Of a stretch of DNA of 64,000 nucleotides, positions 11,605 to 22,609 are shown piece after piece; the first letter of the stretch is position 1, and each line of letters begins with the position of its first letter. The DNA lies in NCBI GenBank assembly GCA_030844895.1, contig CM061229.1, positions 138,229,206-138,293,205 of the forward strand, read 5' to 3'. The notes beneath the pieces are model-generated. The model had not been told where the DNA came from and did not search any database. It saw nothing but the letters and a program-made list of their open reading frames with translations. The translations under genes were made by a program, and so were the position numbers. The stretch comes from Ambrosia x helenae. Lineage: Eukaryota > Streptophyta > Magnoliopsida > Asterales > Asteraceae.

Positions 11605-12796
11605 GATCGTGTTGTACAAAGGTTACTGTGTGATTGATTAATATTCTTGTTGTACAAAGGTTACTGTGTAACGAATTTCCTGTTTTTTCTCTCTCTAGAA
11701 TTTTCTCTCTCCAGGAATTAGCCTATTTGTTAGTTGGTGGGGTGCTTAAAAAGGGATAGGGCTGGATCTAACTATGGTTGGGTTAACTAAACTATGGTTG
11801 AAACGATACGAGGCTAGTTTTGGTGTTTACACACCGGTCGGTGACCAAGCTAGAAGGTTGGATATTAACAACTAGTGACATAAATGGTCCTCAAATTGTC
11901 AGCCACTTGCTAGTCACGTCACTTCGTTTGGGAAAAGGTAGATTGTAGATTTATGACCTTCTAACGTGAAAATACGGGTTTGAGTATTACTTGGTGTAAT
12001 TTACCCTAGGTTGGTTAGAGGTTTACCAAAATGGTCTTTTGAGCGAACTTCGTCATAGTGTTGTCTACGTTCACAAAGCATGAGTGGTTTTTTTCCTAAT
12101 GCACAGTGGCAAAGCTTGACCCGAAGGTTGGGTATGTCGGAAGTCACCGGGGGTTGGAAGTCACTAGTTTTGGGTGGTCGAAAACTAGGTTCGGGGGGTC
12201 GAAACCCTATATTTCCAAAATTTTCTATACGAATACTATATAATCGGAACTTTTGCGCGAAAATTCGAGCCCCCCCCCCCCCCCCCCCGCCCCCGCCCCA
12301 ACTAAGCTGCGCCTCTGCCAATGCGTTTGACTGGGTGGCCGAACTTGTATGGTATTCATTGATTGTTTAAAAAAACTGTCACCCATTTATTAAAGACATA
12401 GTATTAAGGGTGTGTGTAATACCTAACACTCATGTGAAATAATGATGTGTCATTCAATTTACGTTGTTAGAGTGAAAGTAGAATAAACCATTACACACAA
12501 CCTAACTATATTAATATCTTTTGTACGAGGAGGGGTAAAATGAAAAAAAACATACATGTTTTTAAGTGTTTGTTGATTACTGTTAGTTGGTCAGAAAAAA
12601 AGTTTTGATCCTTTGCAATATAAATATACAGATAGAAAAGGAAGTTGAAGATCATTGGGGGCCATCTTGTAATTCCATAATTCTTGTTACTAGTCAAATA
12701 TGGAGTTAAGTTGGGCATTGAGAAAGAATAAAAGAATACGTTCACGGATAATATTACTAATTTAGTCGGCTTGAATGGTTACCATGAGTATTTAAT
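11605..12796. other. Gene 5' flank and non-coding stretch with C-run
   Basis: 11605-11720 is the likely 5' UTR/promoter side of the minus-strand gene: the sentence TTGTACAAAGGTTACTGTGT is repeated (11612 and 11653), and a pyrimidine-rich CTCTCT block lies at 11690-11712. Further right, 12110-12200 is rich in GGTCGAAA/GGTTGG words and 12270-12288 is a run of C. No gene. Confidence 0.45.
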
Positions 12797-13872
12797 AGGG
12801 TGAAAGGGGTGCTATTAGAATATGATTTTTCTTTCACTGATTTTAACCAATTATTCACTGCCACATCACTTACCTGATTTACTTCACTGAAACAGTTTTT
12901 TGTAGGCAGCACTCCACTGATTCTATTTTTTTTTGTCATTTAAATACAAACCTTTTTTTAATTCACACGGTTTATAAATTTTATCACCAAACTGTCAGAC
13001 CGTGTTTATTGCGAAACCGTCTACACCAAACACGGTCAAAAAAATTTAATCCCATTTAAATCGATCTTATCTAACCGTTAGAGAAATTCAATTTTTAGTA
13101 TGTGATACGGTTGGGTTTTTTTGTATATAAACGACGGTGGTGAAAACATACTTGAACATCAACAATAACACTCACACCTTCAAACCTTCAACATGACTCG
13201 TTGGACCGAAAACGAAGAAATGGCTTTGGTTGTGGGCGTTAAGGACGCACAAAACGACCCATCGTTGCAACGCCAATCCCGTAGGGGCTCGAGGGGCTCA
13301 AGAGGTCGCCAAACAAGCTTCTGGGACCGTGTCTTGGCTGACTTCAAACAACAAGTCGGCGAAAGCGACTGCACAACTGAGAGCCTACAGAGAAAGTGGA
13401 CCGATCTAAACAATAAATGTGATCGGTGGACCACGTGCTACGAGCGTACCATGAGCCGATACCCAGGCATTGTGCCGGAGTTGGCTGTGGAGTTGACCCA
13501 GACGAGCTATGCGGCTCGTTACCGCGGCAACTTTGAGCATCTCCAGGCCTGGCAACTCATGCGTCAACTCTAAGCGTTGTCTTCTATGTTTTTATGTATT
13601 TTTATTTATGTTTAATATTAATAAATATTGTCTTATGTTTTTATTTACTTTGTGTTTTATTTATTTTAAAAAAATAAATAAAATGTTGCTTTAAAATGGT
13701 TATACATAAATAAAAAAGGAATTAAAGTAAATAAAAAAAAGAAATACACGGTTACCAACCCGTTAACTACAACTAGAAAACGGTTTACGGGACCCCTACC
13801 AGCACGGGTGCCAGCGGTGTTACCGTGCTGATAGTGAGGCACTCGTGACCAATTCTGATAGCACTCCGTCCG
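12797..13872 (+). mobile_element. Harbinger-type element carrying only a Myb-like ORF (copy A)
   Basis: The end AGGGTGAAAGGGGTGCTATT and the inverted right end AGGGCGGACGGAGTGCTATC match over about 25 bp. TAA follows the right end directly and sits one base before the left end, consistent with a PIF/Harbinger duplication. The left subterminal region (12830-12930) has several TTCACTGA/CACTGCC words, repeated inverted at the right end of copy B. The only ORF is the Myb-like gene at 13193; no transposase is present, so mobility would need one in trans. Confidence 0.65.
13193..13573 (+). CDS. Harbinger Myb/SANT-like DNA-binding protein, single exon
   Basis: Intact 126-residue ORF with an ATG start and TAA stop. 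It opens MTRWTENEEMALVVGVKDA, the first helix of a trihelix/Myb-like domain. A conserved basic SFWDRVLADFKQQ (second helix, residues ~42-54) and LQRKWTDLNNKCDRW (third helix, ~65-80) follow, with FEHLQAWQLMRQL at the C-terminus. This is the accessory ORF1 family of plant PIF/Harbinger elements, often mislabelled 'glutathione S-transferase T3-like'. Family members bind element ends and help the nuclease enter the nucleus (family knowledge). The protein is shorter than the 3-exon paralog at 32728-34217 and lacks its Gln-rich N-terminus and coiled-coil tail. It lies inside the element 12797-13872. The intact frame suggests recent activity or retained use. Confidence 0.7.
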   Translation: MTRWTENEEMALVVGVKDAQNDPSLQRQSRRGSRGSRGRQTSFWDRVLADFKQQVGESDCTTESLQRKWTDLNNKCDRWTTCYERTMSRYPGIVPELAVELTQTSYAARYRGNFEHLQAWQLMRQL

Positions 13873-15126
13873 CCCTTAATTCTTTTTATTTGTAACATTA
13901 TCTATATATTAATTCAACAACACTTTTATAGTGAATACATGCTATAATACGCCTACTTCGCTGTGTCACATACTCACATGCAAGGGACTTGGATGCTAGA
14001 GAGTGGATCACTTCAACTGTAACGAAATATATTTTATTTGTATTATTATTTTATTGTTTTATATTATTTAATTGGAATAAACAATACTAAATTAGGATAG
14101 GACACTATTATTTATTAGTTTCTGTTTGTTGCGCAACGGTGTACTAAATTAACATGCACTGGTTTACTATGCGCCGTTTCTTTGACATGCACCGCACCTA
14201 ATTTGTTAGACTATCTCTAATGCATCCTTAACCTACATGCTCTTACAAGCCCTTACCATTGGAGCAATGGTGCCCTTTGAATCCTTTAGCATGGAAGTCC
14301 TTACACAAAGGCATGAGTTTCCCTAAGTTCTTGTAATAAGGTGGGCCCAATGTAAAAAAAGAAATGTTTTATTTAAATATTGTGTGTAATGAATATGTGA
14401 TGATGTGGAAATTAAGAAGGGTAAGGATATTTGTCGGGTTGAAGATAAAATTGAGGTTTTTAAGGATTTGTAAGGATATTATGTGACAGATGACGTGGTA
14501 GCTAAGGGCGCCTAAGAGCTCAGGTAGCATTAAAGATGGCCTTAGGGAACATAATTTGGCATCATGTATTTGTATCGAACTAATACTTTCAATATCGGTA
14601 TAGTGATATTTTCTTTATCGTGAAGAACTAAACGAGTATTGATTAATATCTGCACCGATACCGTATTTAAAAAAAAATATAGAGTTATATGAGAAATAAA
14701 CCCTTTATTCAATATACTTAGCATTTTCGTTTTGAGACGAATGGAGTTCAAACATCGTCATGCGGGAACACACTTTGCAACAACGTGAGGGTAATAATGA
14801 CCTAAAAGAAGCCTTTTTAAACTAATTCTACAAACAATATTTACATAATGTTATCTCTAATGTCCACCAAACTATCAACAAAACAGACACCCCGCAGCGA
14901 AGCGCGGGAAACTAGACACTAGTTTGTGTATAATATAACTTTCTAGTTGAAGTTTGCCTTTCGGGAAAAACAATCAACATCTATAATTAAAAAATATCAG
15001 GATAATTTATCACATTGACCTTTTTAAATAAAAAATGTTAAAAAAGTCCTAGAAGCAAGGGGAATCAAATAGTTCACAAAGATCGACTTTTTCCTATTTG
15101 GGTTTTTTTTTCTCTTTTAAGCCTTA
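13873..15126. other. Spacer between two Myb-only Harbinger elements
   Basis: No coding sequence. It is AT-rich with polyA-like tracts. A GCAACGGTGTACTAAATTAAC stretch near 14130 and CGCAGCGAAGCGCGGGAAAC at ~14892 are local GC-rich patches with no recognised match. Confidence 0.4.
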
Positions 15127-16063
15127 TGGGCAGACGGGGCGCTATTAGAATTGGGTACGTGTATCCTACTACTAGTACGGTAACACTGCCGCCACCCGTG
15201 TTGGTAGTGGCTTCGTGAACTGTTTGCTGGTTCTAGTTAACGGGCTAGTAACCATTGATAATAATTGCAACGGTCGTTTTTTAGTATTATTTTATTGTTT
15301 TTTGACCGTTTGAAAGAATTTAATTAAAATGGTAACAATTTTTTGACCGTTAATCTAATATAAATGGTAAATCCAAATCCAATCCATCCTACACTAAACC
15401 GTTAATCAAAATAATCAATTGTCCAGATTCAAGTTGATCATAAATGGCAAACCAAAACCCAAATCCTAATCCAATCCCGCCCCCACTAAACCGTGTGCGA
15501 GCATCAATCTGGACCTTGGAGGATGAACTCGCCTTGGTGAATAGCTATCTTTATGTTCAAGAGCAAGGACCCCGGGGAAGGCAAAGTTTTTGAAAAGCGG
15601 TTGCCAAAAGATTCAAGGAACAAACGGGTGAAAACAATCGTTCAACGGACGCGATACGTGAACAGTTTTTATCTTTAAAGGCGAAGTGCGCAATATTTCA
15701 ACAATTAGTCGTTAATTGGATGAACCACAATCCGGCTTTAAACGAAGATGGATGGATTGAAGAAGCCCGTAACGAATACCGAAACCTATATGATGATAAC
15801 TACCCGATGGTCGAGGTTTGGAGAGCTATGAGAAGACGTTTAATATTTTAGGTGTTTCTACTATTTATTTTACCGTTTTAAATAATGTTTGATAATTTGT
15901 TTAATTACCGTTCCTTAAAAAATAATAAAATATAAACATTTCAGTGAAGTGAATCAGTAGAGTACTGTCTACAAAAAAGTGAATCAGTGAAGTGATTTGG
16001 CAGTGTATAATTAGTTACAATCAGTTAAGTGAAAAGATCATTCTAGTTGCGCCCCTTTAGGCC
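15127..16063 (+). mobile_element. Harbinger-type element carrying a Myb-like pseudogene (copy B)
   Basis: The left end GGGCAGACGGGGCGCTATTA resembles the right end of copy A. The right end (inverted AAAGGGGCGCAACTAGAATG, then TTCACTTAACTGATT) resembles the left end of copy A. The two copies therefore have the same pair of end types in opposite order, while both ORFs read on the plus strand. A clean 3-bp duplication is not seen. Confidence 0.55.
15444..15851 (+). pseudogene. Harbinger Myb-like ORF with one in-frame TGA
   Basis: A 135-codon frame from ATG to TAG starts MANQNPNPNPIPPPLNRVRA, runs through ASIWTLEDELALVNSY (first Myb helix) and reaches GRQSF. There TGA (15591-15593, codon 50) replaces the conserved Trp of the SFW motif seen in the copy at 13193; one base change from TGG explains it. 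The rest is open: FKEQTGENNRSTDAIREQF, FLSLKAKCAIFQQLV and a C-terminal MVEVWRAMRRRL. A single stop with no frameshift indicates recent loss. Confidence 0.75.
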
Positions 16064-16066
16064 TAA

Positions 16067-16398
16067 GAACATATGTGTATGTAATGGTAAAGGAGTTTGA
16101 ACCTTTTTGCCCTATTCACGCCACCACCTTAATCACACACCGCCCCCCTTCAAGTTATTTGGAGCGTTTTTTTAGGGTAAAAAAAAGTTCGACAGCGTGG
16201 AAAAAATGAATTGGCCAATCATGTTACAACTTAAAAAAAAAATTAATATTAAACGATTGGAAGGGCTTGTAATTTTTCACCTTACTACTACACCACTTTT
16301 TGGCTTTTTCATTTCAAGCCCAATGTGGAAACCCACATGACATATGTGGTTTAATGCCCATGTGGCTTGAAAATGTTCACTTAACATTACACATGGTC
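16067..16398. mobile_element. Possible Harbinger-type MITE
   Basis: The right end CATTACACATGGTC is followed by TTA and matches the family end GACCATGTGTAGTGG in inverted form. A related left end GAACATATGTGTATG follows TAA. The core contains CATGTGG/CCACATG words and no ORF. The two flanking triplets do not match exactly, so the left border is tentative. Confidence 0.35.
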
Positions 16399-16711
16399 TT
16401 AAGGTGGACGGGGTGGTTATCACATCCATCACACTATCACACCCAATAATATAGTACCACTTCATTTTTATCATACTCCATCACATGCATCACTAATTGC
16501 ATTGGGTGAAATGATGGTACCACTAAACTTTTTTTTTAAATAAAAAAAAATCATGTATCTAGTAGTAGTACGTTGGATCGTCAATCAACGAATAAACAAT
16601 TTTTAGATAAAAATTCACTCGGCGCTTTTTTTGCCAAAAACTTTTAGAAACATGTATATTACATGCCTGAAAATTTTCAGAAAAAAAAAATCGTTACACA
16701 AGGTTTTCTTA

Positions 16712-17432
16712 GGTGTTGTTTGTTTTTTCTGCAGAAAAAGTTCTGCAGTCTGCGGACCACATCTGCAGACATCTGCAGGAAAAGAGGTGGACCAAAGGTC
16801 TGCAGTCTGCAAGAAGAAGACTGTTTGTTTGGTAATGTCTGCAGGCTGCTGAAATAAACTGAAATTTAAATAAACTGATTTTTTACAGCAGTTTGGTGGT
16901 AGACGGTGGTGGTGGTGGTGGATGGGTGGTGGTGGACGGTGGTGGTGGTGGGTGGTAGGACCGTGGTGGTGGTGGACGGTGGTAGGTGGTGGTGGACCGT
17001 GGTTGGTGGAGGTAGACGGTGGTGGTGGTGGTGGGTGGTGGTGGACGGTGGTGGTGGTGGGTGGTGGGTGGTGGTGGTGGACCATGGTGGTGGTAGATGG
17101 TGGTGGTGGACGGTGGTGGGTGGTGGTGGACGGTGGTGGTGGTGGGTGGTGGTGGACCGTGGCGGTGGTGGACGGTGGTAGGTGGTGGTGGTGGACCGTG
17201 GTGGTGGTAGTGGTGGGTGAGGAGAAGAGAAGTGAAGAAGACCTTTGAAGACCTTTGAAGACCTTAGAAGACTTTGGAACAAGTCTGCACCAAGAAGAGG
17301 TCAGGAAGACCTTTTTGAGTGAAATGTCTTCAAAAAAACAAACAATCTGCAGACCCCAAACGTCTGCGAGCGTCTGCGTGGCGCAGACAAAATAAATCAG
17401 AAGTGCTTCTAAGCAAAAAAACAAACAACACC
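16712..17432. mobile_element. Tourist-like MITE carrying a GGT minisatellite
   Basis: Ends GGTGTTGTTTGTTTTTTC and (inverted) GGTGTTGTTTGTTTTTTTGC are flanked by TTA on both sides (16709-16711 and 17433-17435). Subterminal regions repeat CTGCAGA/TCTGCAG words on both arms (16730-16850 and 17285-17390). The centre is the minisatellite at 16893-17217. Confidence 0.75.
16893..17217. repeat. GGTGGT-rich minisatellite
   Basis: About 325 bp of GGTGGTGG units with phrases such as GTGGACGGTGGTGG and GTGGACCGTGG recurring every 20-45 bp. It creates long His/Pro- or Gly/Trp-type spurious ORFs on both strands. Confidence 0.9.
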
Positions 17433-17435
17433 TTA

Positions 17436-18421
17436 GATTTTCTAATTAAGAGGGTTTTCTCTATCTGTATATATGCTAAGGTATTACAAACATTTATCTG
17501 AAAAAAATAATAATAATAGTAAAAGAATCCAAATACTTTTGATGTCTGACAATGTGACGAAACAATTTGAGTTTCCGGTCTTCTTTTTGTTTCCCCTTTC
17601 TTGTCAAGACTACAAATTTGAAAATTTTATGCCAAACCTTAATAGGTTGTGGTGGAAAAAAAAAATTGAACAATTCAAATAAAATAACCTTTTTTGATTT
17701 TTGAATACTTTATAGTAAGTGAAAATACATTATCTAAGTCACGTTATACAATCATATTTGTATAGAAATAAATCAAATTTGAAAACCCTATTGTGTGATT
17801 CATTTTATATGTTCTTGGTTGCCAAGCGAAGAGGTATAACCCTCGTAATGAGCTTCGGCTGACTACAATGAGTTGAAGCTCAAAAGGGACGAACGATGCC
17901 AATAAGGTCCGAAGGTAGTACATCTAACCCTTGAAAGTCAAACGACTCAGAGGGAAACTACAAAATCCCGGACCGAAGTAAAGTACAACTTTTCTGATTA
18001 CTATAAATACTCATTTCAAAGTACAATTGACACACGAATGCACACACTCCGAACCACACTTTCTCTCTCTAAACAAATACTTATCCTCACGCCGAAGGTT
18101 GGTCACAGAGAGGTCCTCCCTCCTCCTCTGTGATGAGCCTAACGGTTTTCTAGCGTGTGTAGGTTTAAACAAGGCTTACAATCATCAAGATCTATTGGAT
18201 TCTTCCTGCTTTCACTAATTTACATATTCGGCCTATCTTTTGGATCACCAAGAAAGTAGTAAAATAAACAAAAACCATTTTTCATGAAAGAGTAACCCAG
18301 TTCAACATTATTTCAATTACGTCACTGATATTTAATTCCATCTATAAATCACTTAACTTTGAATGGTTTTTAAAATGTTATTAAAACTTTGGTCCCATAA
18401 TGAAGTTACTGTTGAACCTAA
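17436..18421. other. Non-coding stretch with a possible solo LTR
   Basis: 17810-18235 has LTR-like organisation: CCGAAG-rich phrases, a TATAAATA box at ~18003, a CTCTCTCT leader and a TCCTCCCTCCTCCTC block. No matching second LTR, primer site or clear 5-bp duplication was found, so the assignment is tentative. The rest is AT-rich. Confidence 0.35.
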
Positions 18422-18776
18422 GAGGGTGTTTGGGTTTGCATATATAACTCTGAAATCTGTTTTTTATAAGGAGTTATTGACTTCTCACTTTTTAAAAGTA
18501 ACTTTTTAAAAACACGTTTGAATTAGCTTTTGTGGTATGAAAACCCAATAAAGCAATAAGTTATTATTTTTTTAAAAAGTGTTTGGCTTGACTTATTTAT
18601 GTAAAATGATCAAAAAATGCATATGAGTTGTAATAAATGCAAAGAGTGAGTGAGTGGGTAGATCTGTGATTTGTGTTTAAAAAGCCAAAAGCTAAAATAA
18701 AATGTTACGATTTGTGATTTTCTTCAAAACAGTTTTTCAACCTATATCAAAAAGCTAAAACAGAAAGCGTTTTTAC

Positions 18777-20503
18777 TAAAACTGACAATTTCAACCCATC
18801 TAGTTGAGTTTGTTTTGTTTTGGGTTTAAAATTTGACATTGTGGGTTAAAATGGGTTTAGTATAATTTTCAAGGGGTTAGGATGAGTAATTTTAATTCTA
18901 GAAAATAAGTAAGTGAGTCAGGATAGGTAGGTAAAAAAAACAAATGGATCAGGATGGTATTTGTAGATAACCATATACAAATCTGAATTAAAACTCACCC
19001 AACACCAAAAACGTCGATGCCTCGTAGAAATCAATGTCATTAAAAACAAAAAATTATATCTTTTGCATTTGTTGACCACCCCAGTCGGTTCGAAACCATT
19101 CGGGTCGTTAACGAACGGCAATGTCGAATCAACACGGGTTGTTAACGAGACCGATCTCATCGAAACGATTCGAGTCGTTAGCGGGCTTGATCGAGTCCAA
19201 ACGGTCTGGGTTGTTGACCGGCCCGTTTGGCTCGAAATGGTTTGGTCGTTAACGGGCCCGGTCGGGTCAAAACGGTTCGTGTTGCTAACGGGATCGGTCA
19301 GGCTCAATCGGTCTGGGTCGCTAACGGGCCCGGTCGGGTCGAAACAATACGCGTCGCTACGTGACGGGTCAGGTTGAAACGGTCTAGGTCGTTACCGGGC
19401 CCGGTCGAAACAGTACGGGTTGCTACGGGACGGGTCAGGTTGAAACGGTCTGGGTCGTTACCGGGCCCAGTAGGGTTGAAACGGTCCGGTTCGCTACCGG
19501 GCTCGGCCGGGTCGAAACAATTCGGGTCGCTAAGGGACGACTCAGGTTGAAACGGTCTGGGTCGTTACCGGGCCTAGTCAGGTCGAAACGGTCTGAGTCG
19601 CTACGGGACGGGTCAGGTTGAAACGATCTGGGTTGTTACCGGGCCCGGTAGGGTTGAAACGGTCCGGGTCGCGACCGGGCCCGGGCGGGTCGGAACGGTT
19701 CGGGTCGCTACGGGACGGGTCAGGTTGAAACGGTCTGGGTCGTTACCGGGCCTGGTCGGGTCGAAATGGTCCGGGTCGCTACGGGACGGGTCAGGTTGAA
19801 ACGGTCTGGGTCGTTACCGCGCCCGATCGGGTCGAAACGGTCCGGGTGGCTACCGGCCCGTCCCGGTCGAAACGGTCCGGGTCGCTATGGGACGGTCAGG
19901 TTGAAACGGTCTGGGTCTTTACCGGGCCCGGTCGGGTCGAGGCGGTCCAGGTCGCTACCAGGCCCGGCCGGGTCGAAACAGTCCGGGTCGCTACGGGACG
20001 GGTCAGGTTGAAACAGTCTGTATCGCTAATGTGCCCGGTCGGGTCGAAACGGTTCCGGTCGCTAACGGGTCCGACCGTGTCAAAACGATCATGGTCGCTA
20101 ACGGGTCTTGTCAGGTCGAAACAGTCCAGGTCGCTACCGGGCTCGGCCGTGTCGTAATGGTCCAAGTTGCTAACCTGCCTGATAGGGTCGAAGCGGTCCG
20201 GTTCGAAATGAAATATTTCGGATCCCTTAAAATTTTATTTTTAAATTTATTATTTTTTTTAATTTTAAGTTTGTTTTTCTTTTCTTTTTTTTTTTACTTT
20301 ATTAATTTTTTATTGTTATTTTAGTGTTTTTCAAAAATTTAGTCTATTTTGATGTAAACCTATCTTAATCTAAACCATCAAGACCAAAACCAAAACCCAT
20401 CCTGACCTAACCCATCCTAACCTATTTTTTTAATCTACCCATCTTGATCTAAACCCATCCTGACCCAACAACCAACTCAACCCAACCCATTTTGCCACCC
20501 ATA
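18777..20503. mobile_element. hAT-type MITE with minisatellite core, 1,727 bp
   Basis: Flanked by perfect 8-bp duplications GTTTTTAC (18769-18776 and 20504-20511). The right end, inverted, is TATGGGTGGCAAAATGGG. The left end TAAAACTGACAATTTC is the same sequence decayed mainly by G-to-A changes. Both arms carry CCCATC/GGGTTT phrases, and the centre is the minisatellite at 19070-20210. It has no transposase. Confidence 0.8.
19070..20210. repeat. GGTCGAAACGGTC minisatellite (~1.1 kb)
   Basis: Dozens of variants of the unit GGGTCGAAACGGTCCGGGTC followed by GCTACCGGGCCCGG. Higher-order periods of roughly 35-90 bp are visible (GCTACGGGACGGGTCAGG recurs many times). It is strikingly GC- and CpG-rich against an AT-rich background, and many units are partly self-complementary (CGGGCCCG). 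Confidence 0.9.
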
Positions 20504-20601
20504 GTTTTTACAAAAGATAAACAACTTGTTGACTTACTGGGTTTTTGAAGAAACCAATAAGTCAATAACTTGTTTTTTTTAACTCAATCCCAAACAAGCT
20601 C

Positions 20602-21791
20602 ATAAGTGGCGTCATGTAGTTCGTGTCCAGGTGATGATGAGTTATAAACGTAGATGCCTTCAAGTCCTTATTTTTGGTACTTAAAATACGAATCAAGGGA
20701 TTTGAGTTAATACGTTGAGAAAAAGTATTTAGTGTATAATGTTTTAGCCTTAGAATTAAACGAGCAGGGTTTAAGGATAATCATACGAGTGTGCGGTTAA
20801 TTTATTTATAGTATGACAATGAAGTCATAGACATAGTGTGTATGTGATGTATCATCCTTGTAGAGCTGATGCATGTACTCGTGATGAAATCGTTACTCTT
20901 GGGTGGCAGCGGTGTTGCAAGAGTCGCTATGCGCTAATTACACACCCCCAAACAATTTTTTGAGTAGAAGCACGAATATTATCTTGCTGATAGGTATATC
21001 CCGAATACTCAATATCTATTAAATCGTTCACATGTCAAGAAAGTTGAAACATAAACTAATTTTATGGAGGAAGTGAAGATGTGATGTCAAAATGGTCCTA
21101 TTAATTAATTCTTCAGTTAAATGGTGAAGGTAAATGATGGAGAAAGTGAAGATGTGACGCCAAAAATGGTCGAGAATTGTGAGTGATGAGTGATGGTTAT
21201 AACACATAGCTTAATGTTCATAAATGTATCTTCTTCTTCTTTTTTAAAACGAACCAATTACCTTAAATCCGTTAGTATACCCTATTTTTTTAAAATCCCA
21301 TTATCATTCTTAGCCATAGATTTGTTGTGTTCATGTCATTCAATGAAATACAATAACTCCAAATGCAAGCAAACGTGTACATAGACTATAGAAAGAAAAT
21401 ATATAGGTATAAACTAGACAACTAGACATACATGGGCCTAAATATGGATCAATTATTTGGCAATGAGATAGATACACTATGCATCCATCACTGGAATGAA
21501 ATTCGGCCGTTTGTCCCTTTTTTTATGCCGTTTTCTTCTATTTATAAGTGGATTCTTGTGACGTGTGCACTTCTATTAAGATGGTGGTTAGGTATGTAAT
21601 TTTGTAATGTTAAATCAAAAGCTAAAACGAATTATTTGCATGAAAGACTTCGGCAATCTGTATATTTTTTTTTAATGTGAGATCTATATTATTGGAAATT
21701 TCATTCAGATGTAACTATCTAATACAATGAAATGGAAAGTAAACGGACAACAAGTTGAGCCGCTAACTTTTTTTATTAATAGTAAAACTAA
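20602..21791. other. Non-coding AT-rich stretch
   Basis: No gene. TTGGGTGGCAGCGGTGTTGC (~20899) resembles inner Harbinger-end sequence. 21690-21780 shares the motif ACAACAAG(C/T)TG(C/A)GCCGC with 4736-4757, suggesting an old retroposon 3' end on the minus strand. Confidence 0.35.
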
Positions 21792-21923
21792 GGGGCTGTT
21801 TGGTAAACCTCTTAATGAGGCTAACCATTAAAAGGTCTAACTTAAAGATTCAGCACTTAACCATTCAGACCTCTCAACCATTTAGATATCTTAACTATTC
21901 AACACTTAATCAACCAAACAGCC
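21792..21923. mobile_element. Tourist-like MITE, 132 bp
   Basis: Ends GGGGCTGTTTGGTAAAC and (inverted) GGCTGTTTGGTTG between TAA repeats (21789-21791 and 21924-21926). ATTCAGAC words are shared with the element at 7248. Confidence 0.75.
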
Positions 21924-21987
21924 TAAAAAACCACATTCATATATTTTAAGGTTATCACATAACTATGCATGACCAGTTATATATATG

Positions 21988-22396
21988 GTATGTTTGGCAA
22001 GGAGCTTTTAGGAGTTTTTAGGAGCTTCAAGCTTCAAGTTTTTAAGAAAAAACTCATACTTAAGAAAAAGCCTTGTTTGGTTGAAGGGGCTGGAAGCTTT
22101 TAGGTTGGAAGAAAAAGCTACTACTAGTAGCTTTTAAGAAAAAGCTCTACTAGCTACAAGCTTTTAATTAGAAAATGACACAAATACCCTATCTATTTTA
22201 AAAATAAAATAAAAACTTTCTTTACAAGCTTTTAATTATGCCCATTTTGATCATTTTATACATTTTATTAAAAGCTCCAGATACTCTGCCAAACACCAAA
22301 ATATATTTAAAAAAGCTTCCAGCTACTCTGCCAAACACCAAAATATATTTAAAAAGCTTCCAGCTACCAGCCTCAAGCTAGTTTTGCCAAACATAC
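21988..22396. mobile_element. MITE, GTATGTTTGGCAA family (copy 1)
   Basis: Terminal repeats GTATGTTTGGCAA and its inverse TTGCCAAACATAC. Arms contain AGCTTTTA/TAAAAGCT words. Flanking octamers TATATATG and ACATAATG match at 5 of 8 positions, so an 8-bp duplication is possible but not proven. A related copy in opposite orientation lies at 29089-29481. Confidence 0.7.
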
Positions 22397-22591
22397 ACAT
22401 AATGTTTTTATTTGTTATATATGTGTTTTTATTTAGGAGTTTGAAATTTAGGTTTTCACATTTTAATGTATAAAAATATATCCAGTAAAAGAGATGTTTT
22501 GGAACCTCTGTTTACTGGTTTAAGGTTTAAGTTATTAATCAAAAGAAAAGCATGAACATAAAATAATATGTTATCTAGATTAGTGATATTC

Positions 22592-22609
22592 ATATTTCTT
22601 AAAACCAAA
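22592..22609. repeat. Left copy of LINE target duplication (18 bp)
   Basis: ATATTTCTTAAAACCAAA, repeated exactly at 23196-23213 on the other side of the LINE fragment. Confidence 0.9.

Larger units (their letters stand above)
18422..20601. mobile_element. MITE (GGGTGTTTGGG family) split by a hAT insertion
   Basis: The left end GAGGGTGTTTGGGTTTGC follows TAA. The right end, inverted GAGCTTGTTTGGGATTGAG, precedes ATAA. Removing the hAT element 18777-20503 and one duplication copy leaves an ordinary ~445-bp element with mirrored ATAAGTTATT/AATAACTTG parts. Related copies are at 26862, 37265 and 59102. Confidence 0.6.

Noticed and set aside
12001..12370. ORFs through the C-run with poly-Gly or poly-Pro
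   Set aside because: Created by the homopolymer tract; no conserved sequence.
16615..17424. Long minus-strand ORF (269 codons) rich in His, Pro and Thr, and Gly/Trp-rich plus-strand ORFs
   Set aside because: Translations of the GGT minisatellite; a 3-bp-like repeat keeps frames open without coding.
18918..20324. Overlapping ORFs of 80-130 codons with SGSLTGPVGSK-like repeats
   Set aside because: Produced by the GGTCGAAACGG minisatellite; open in several frames on both strands.
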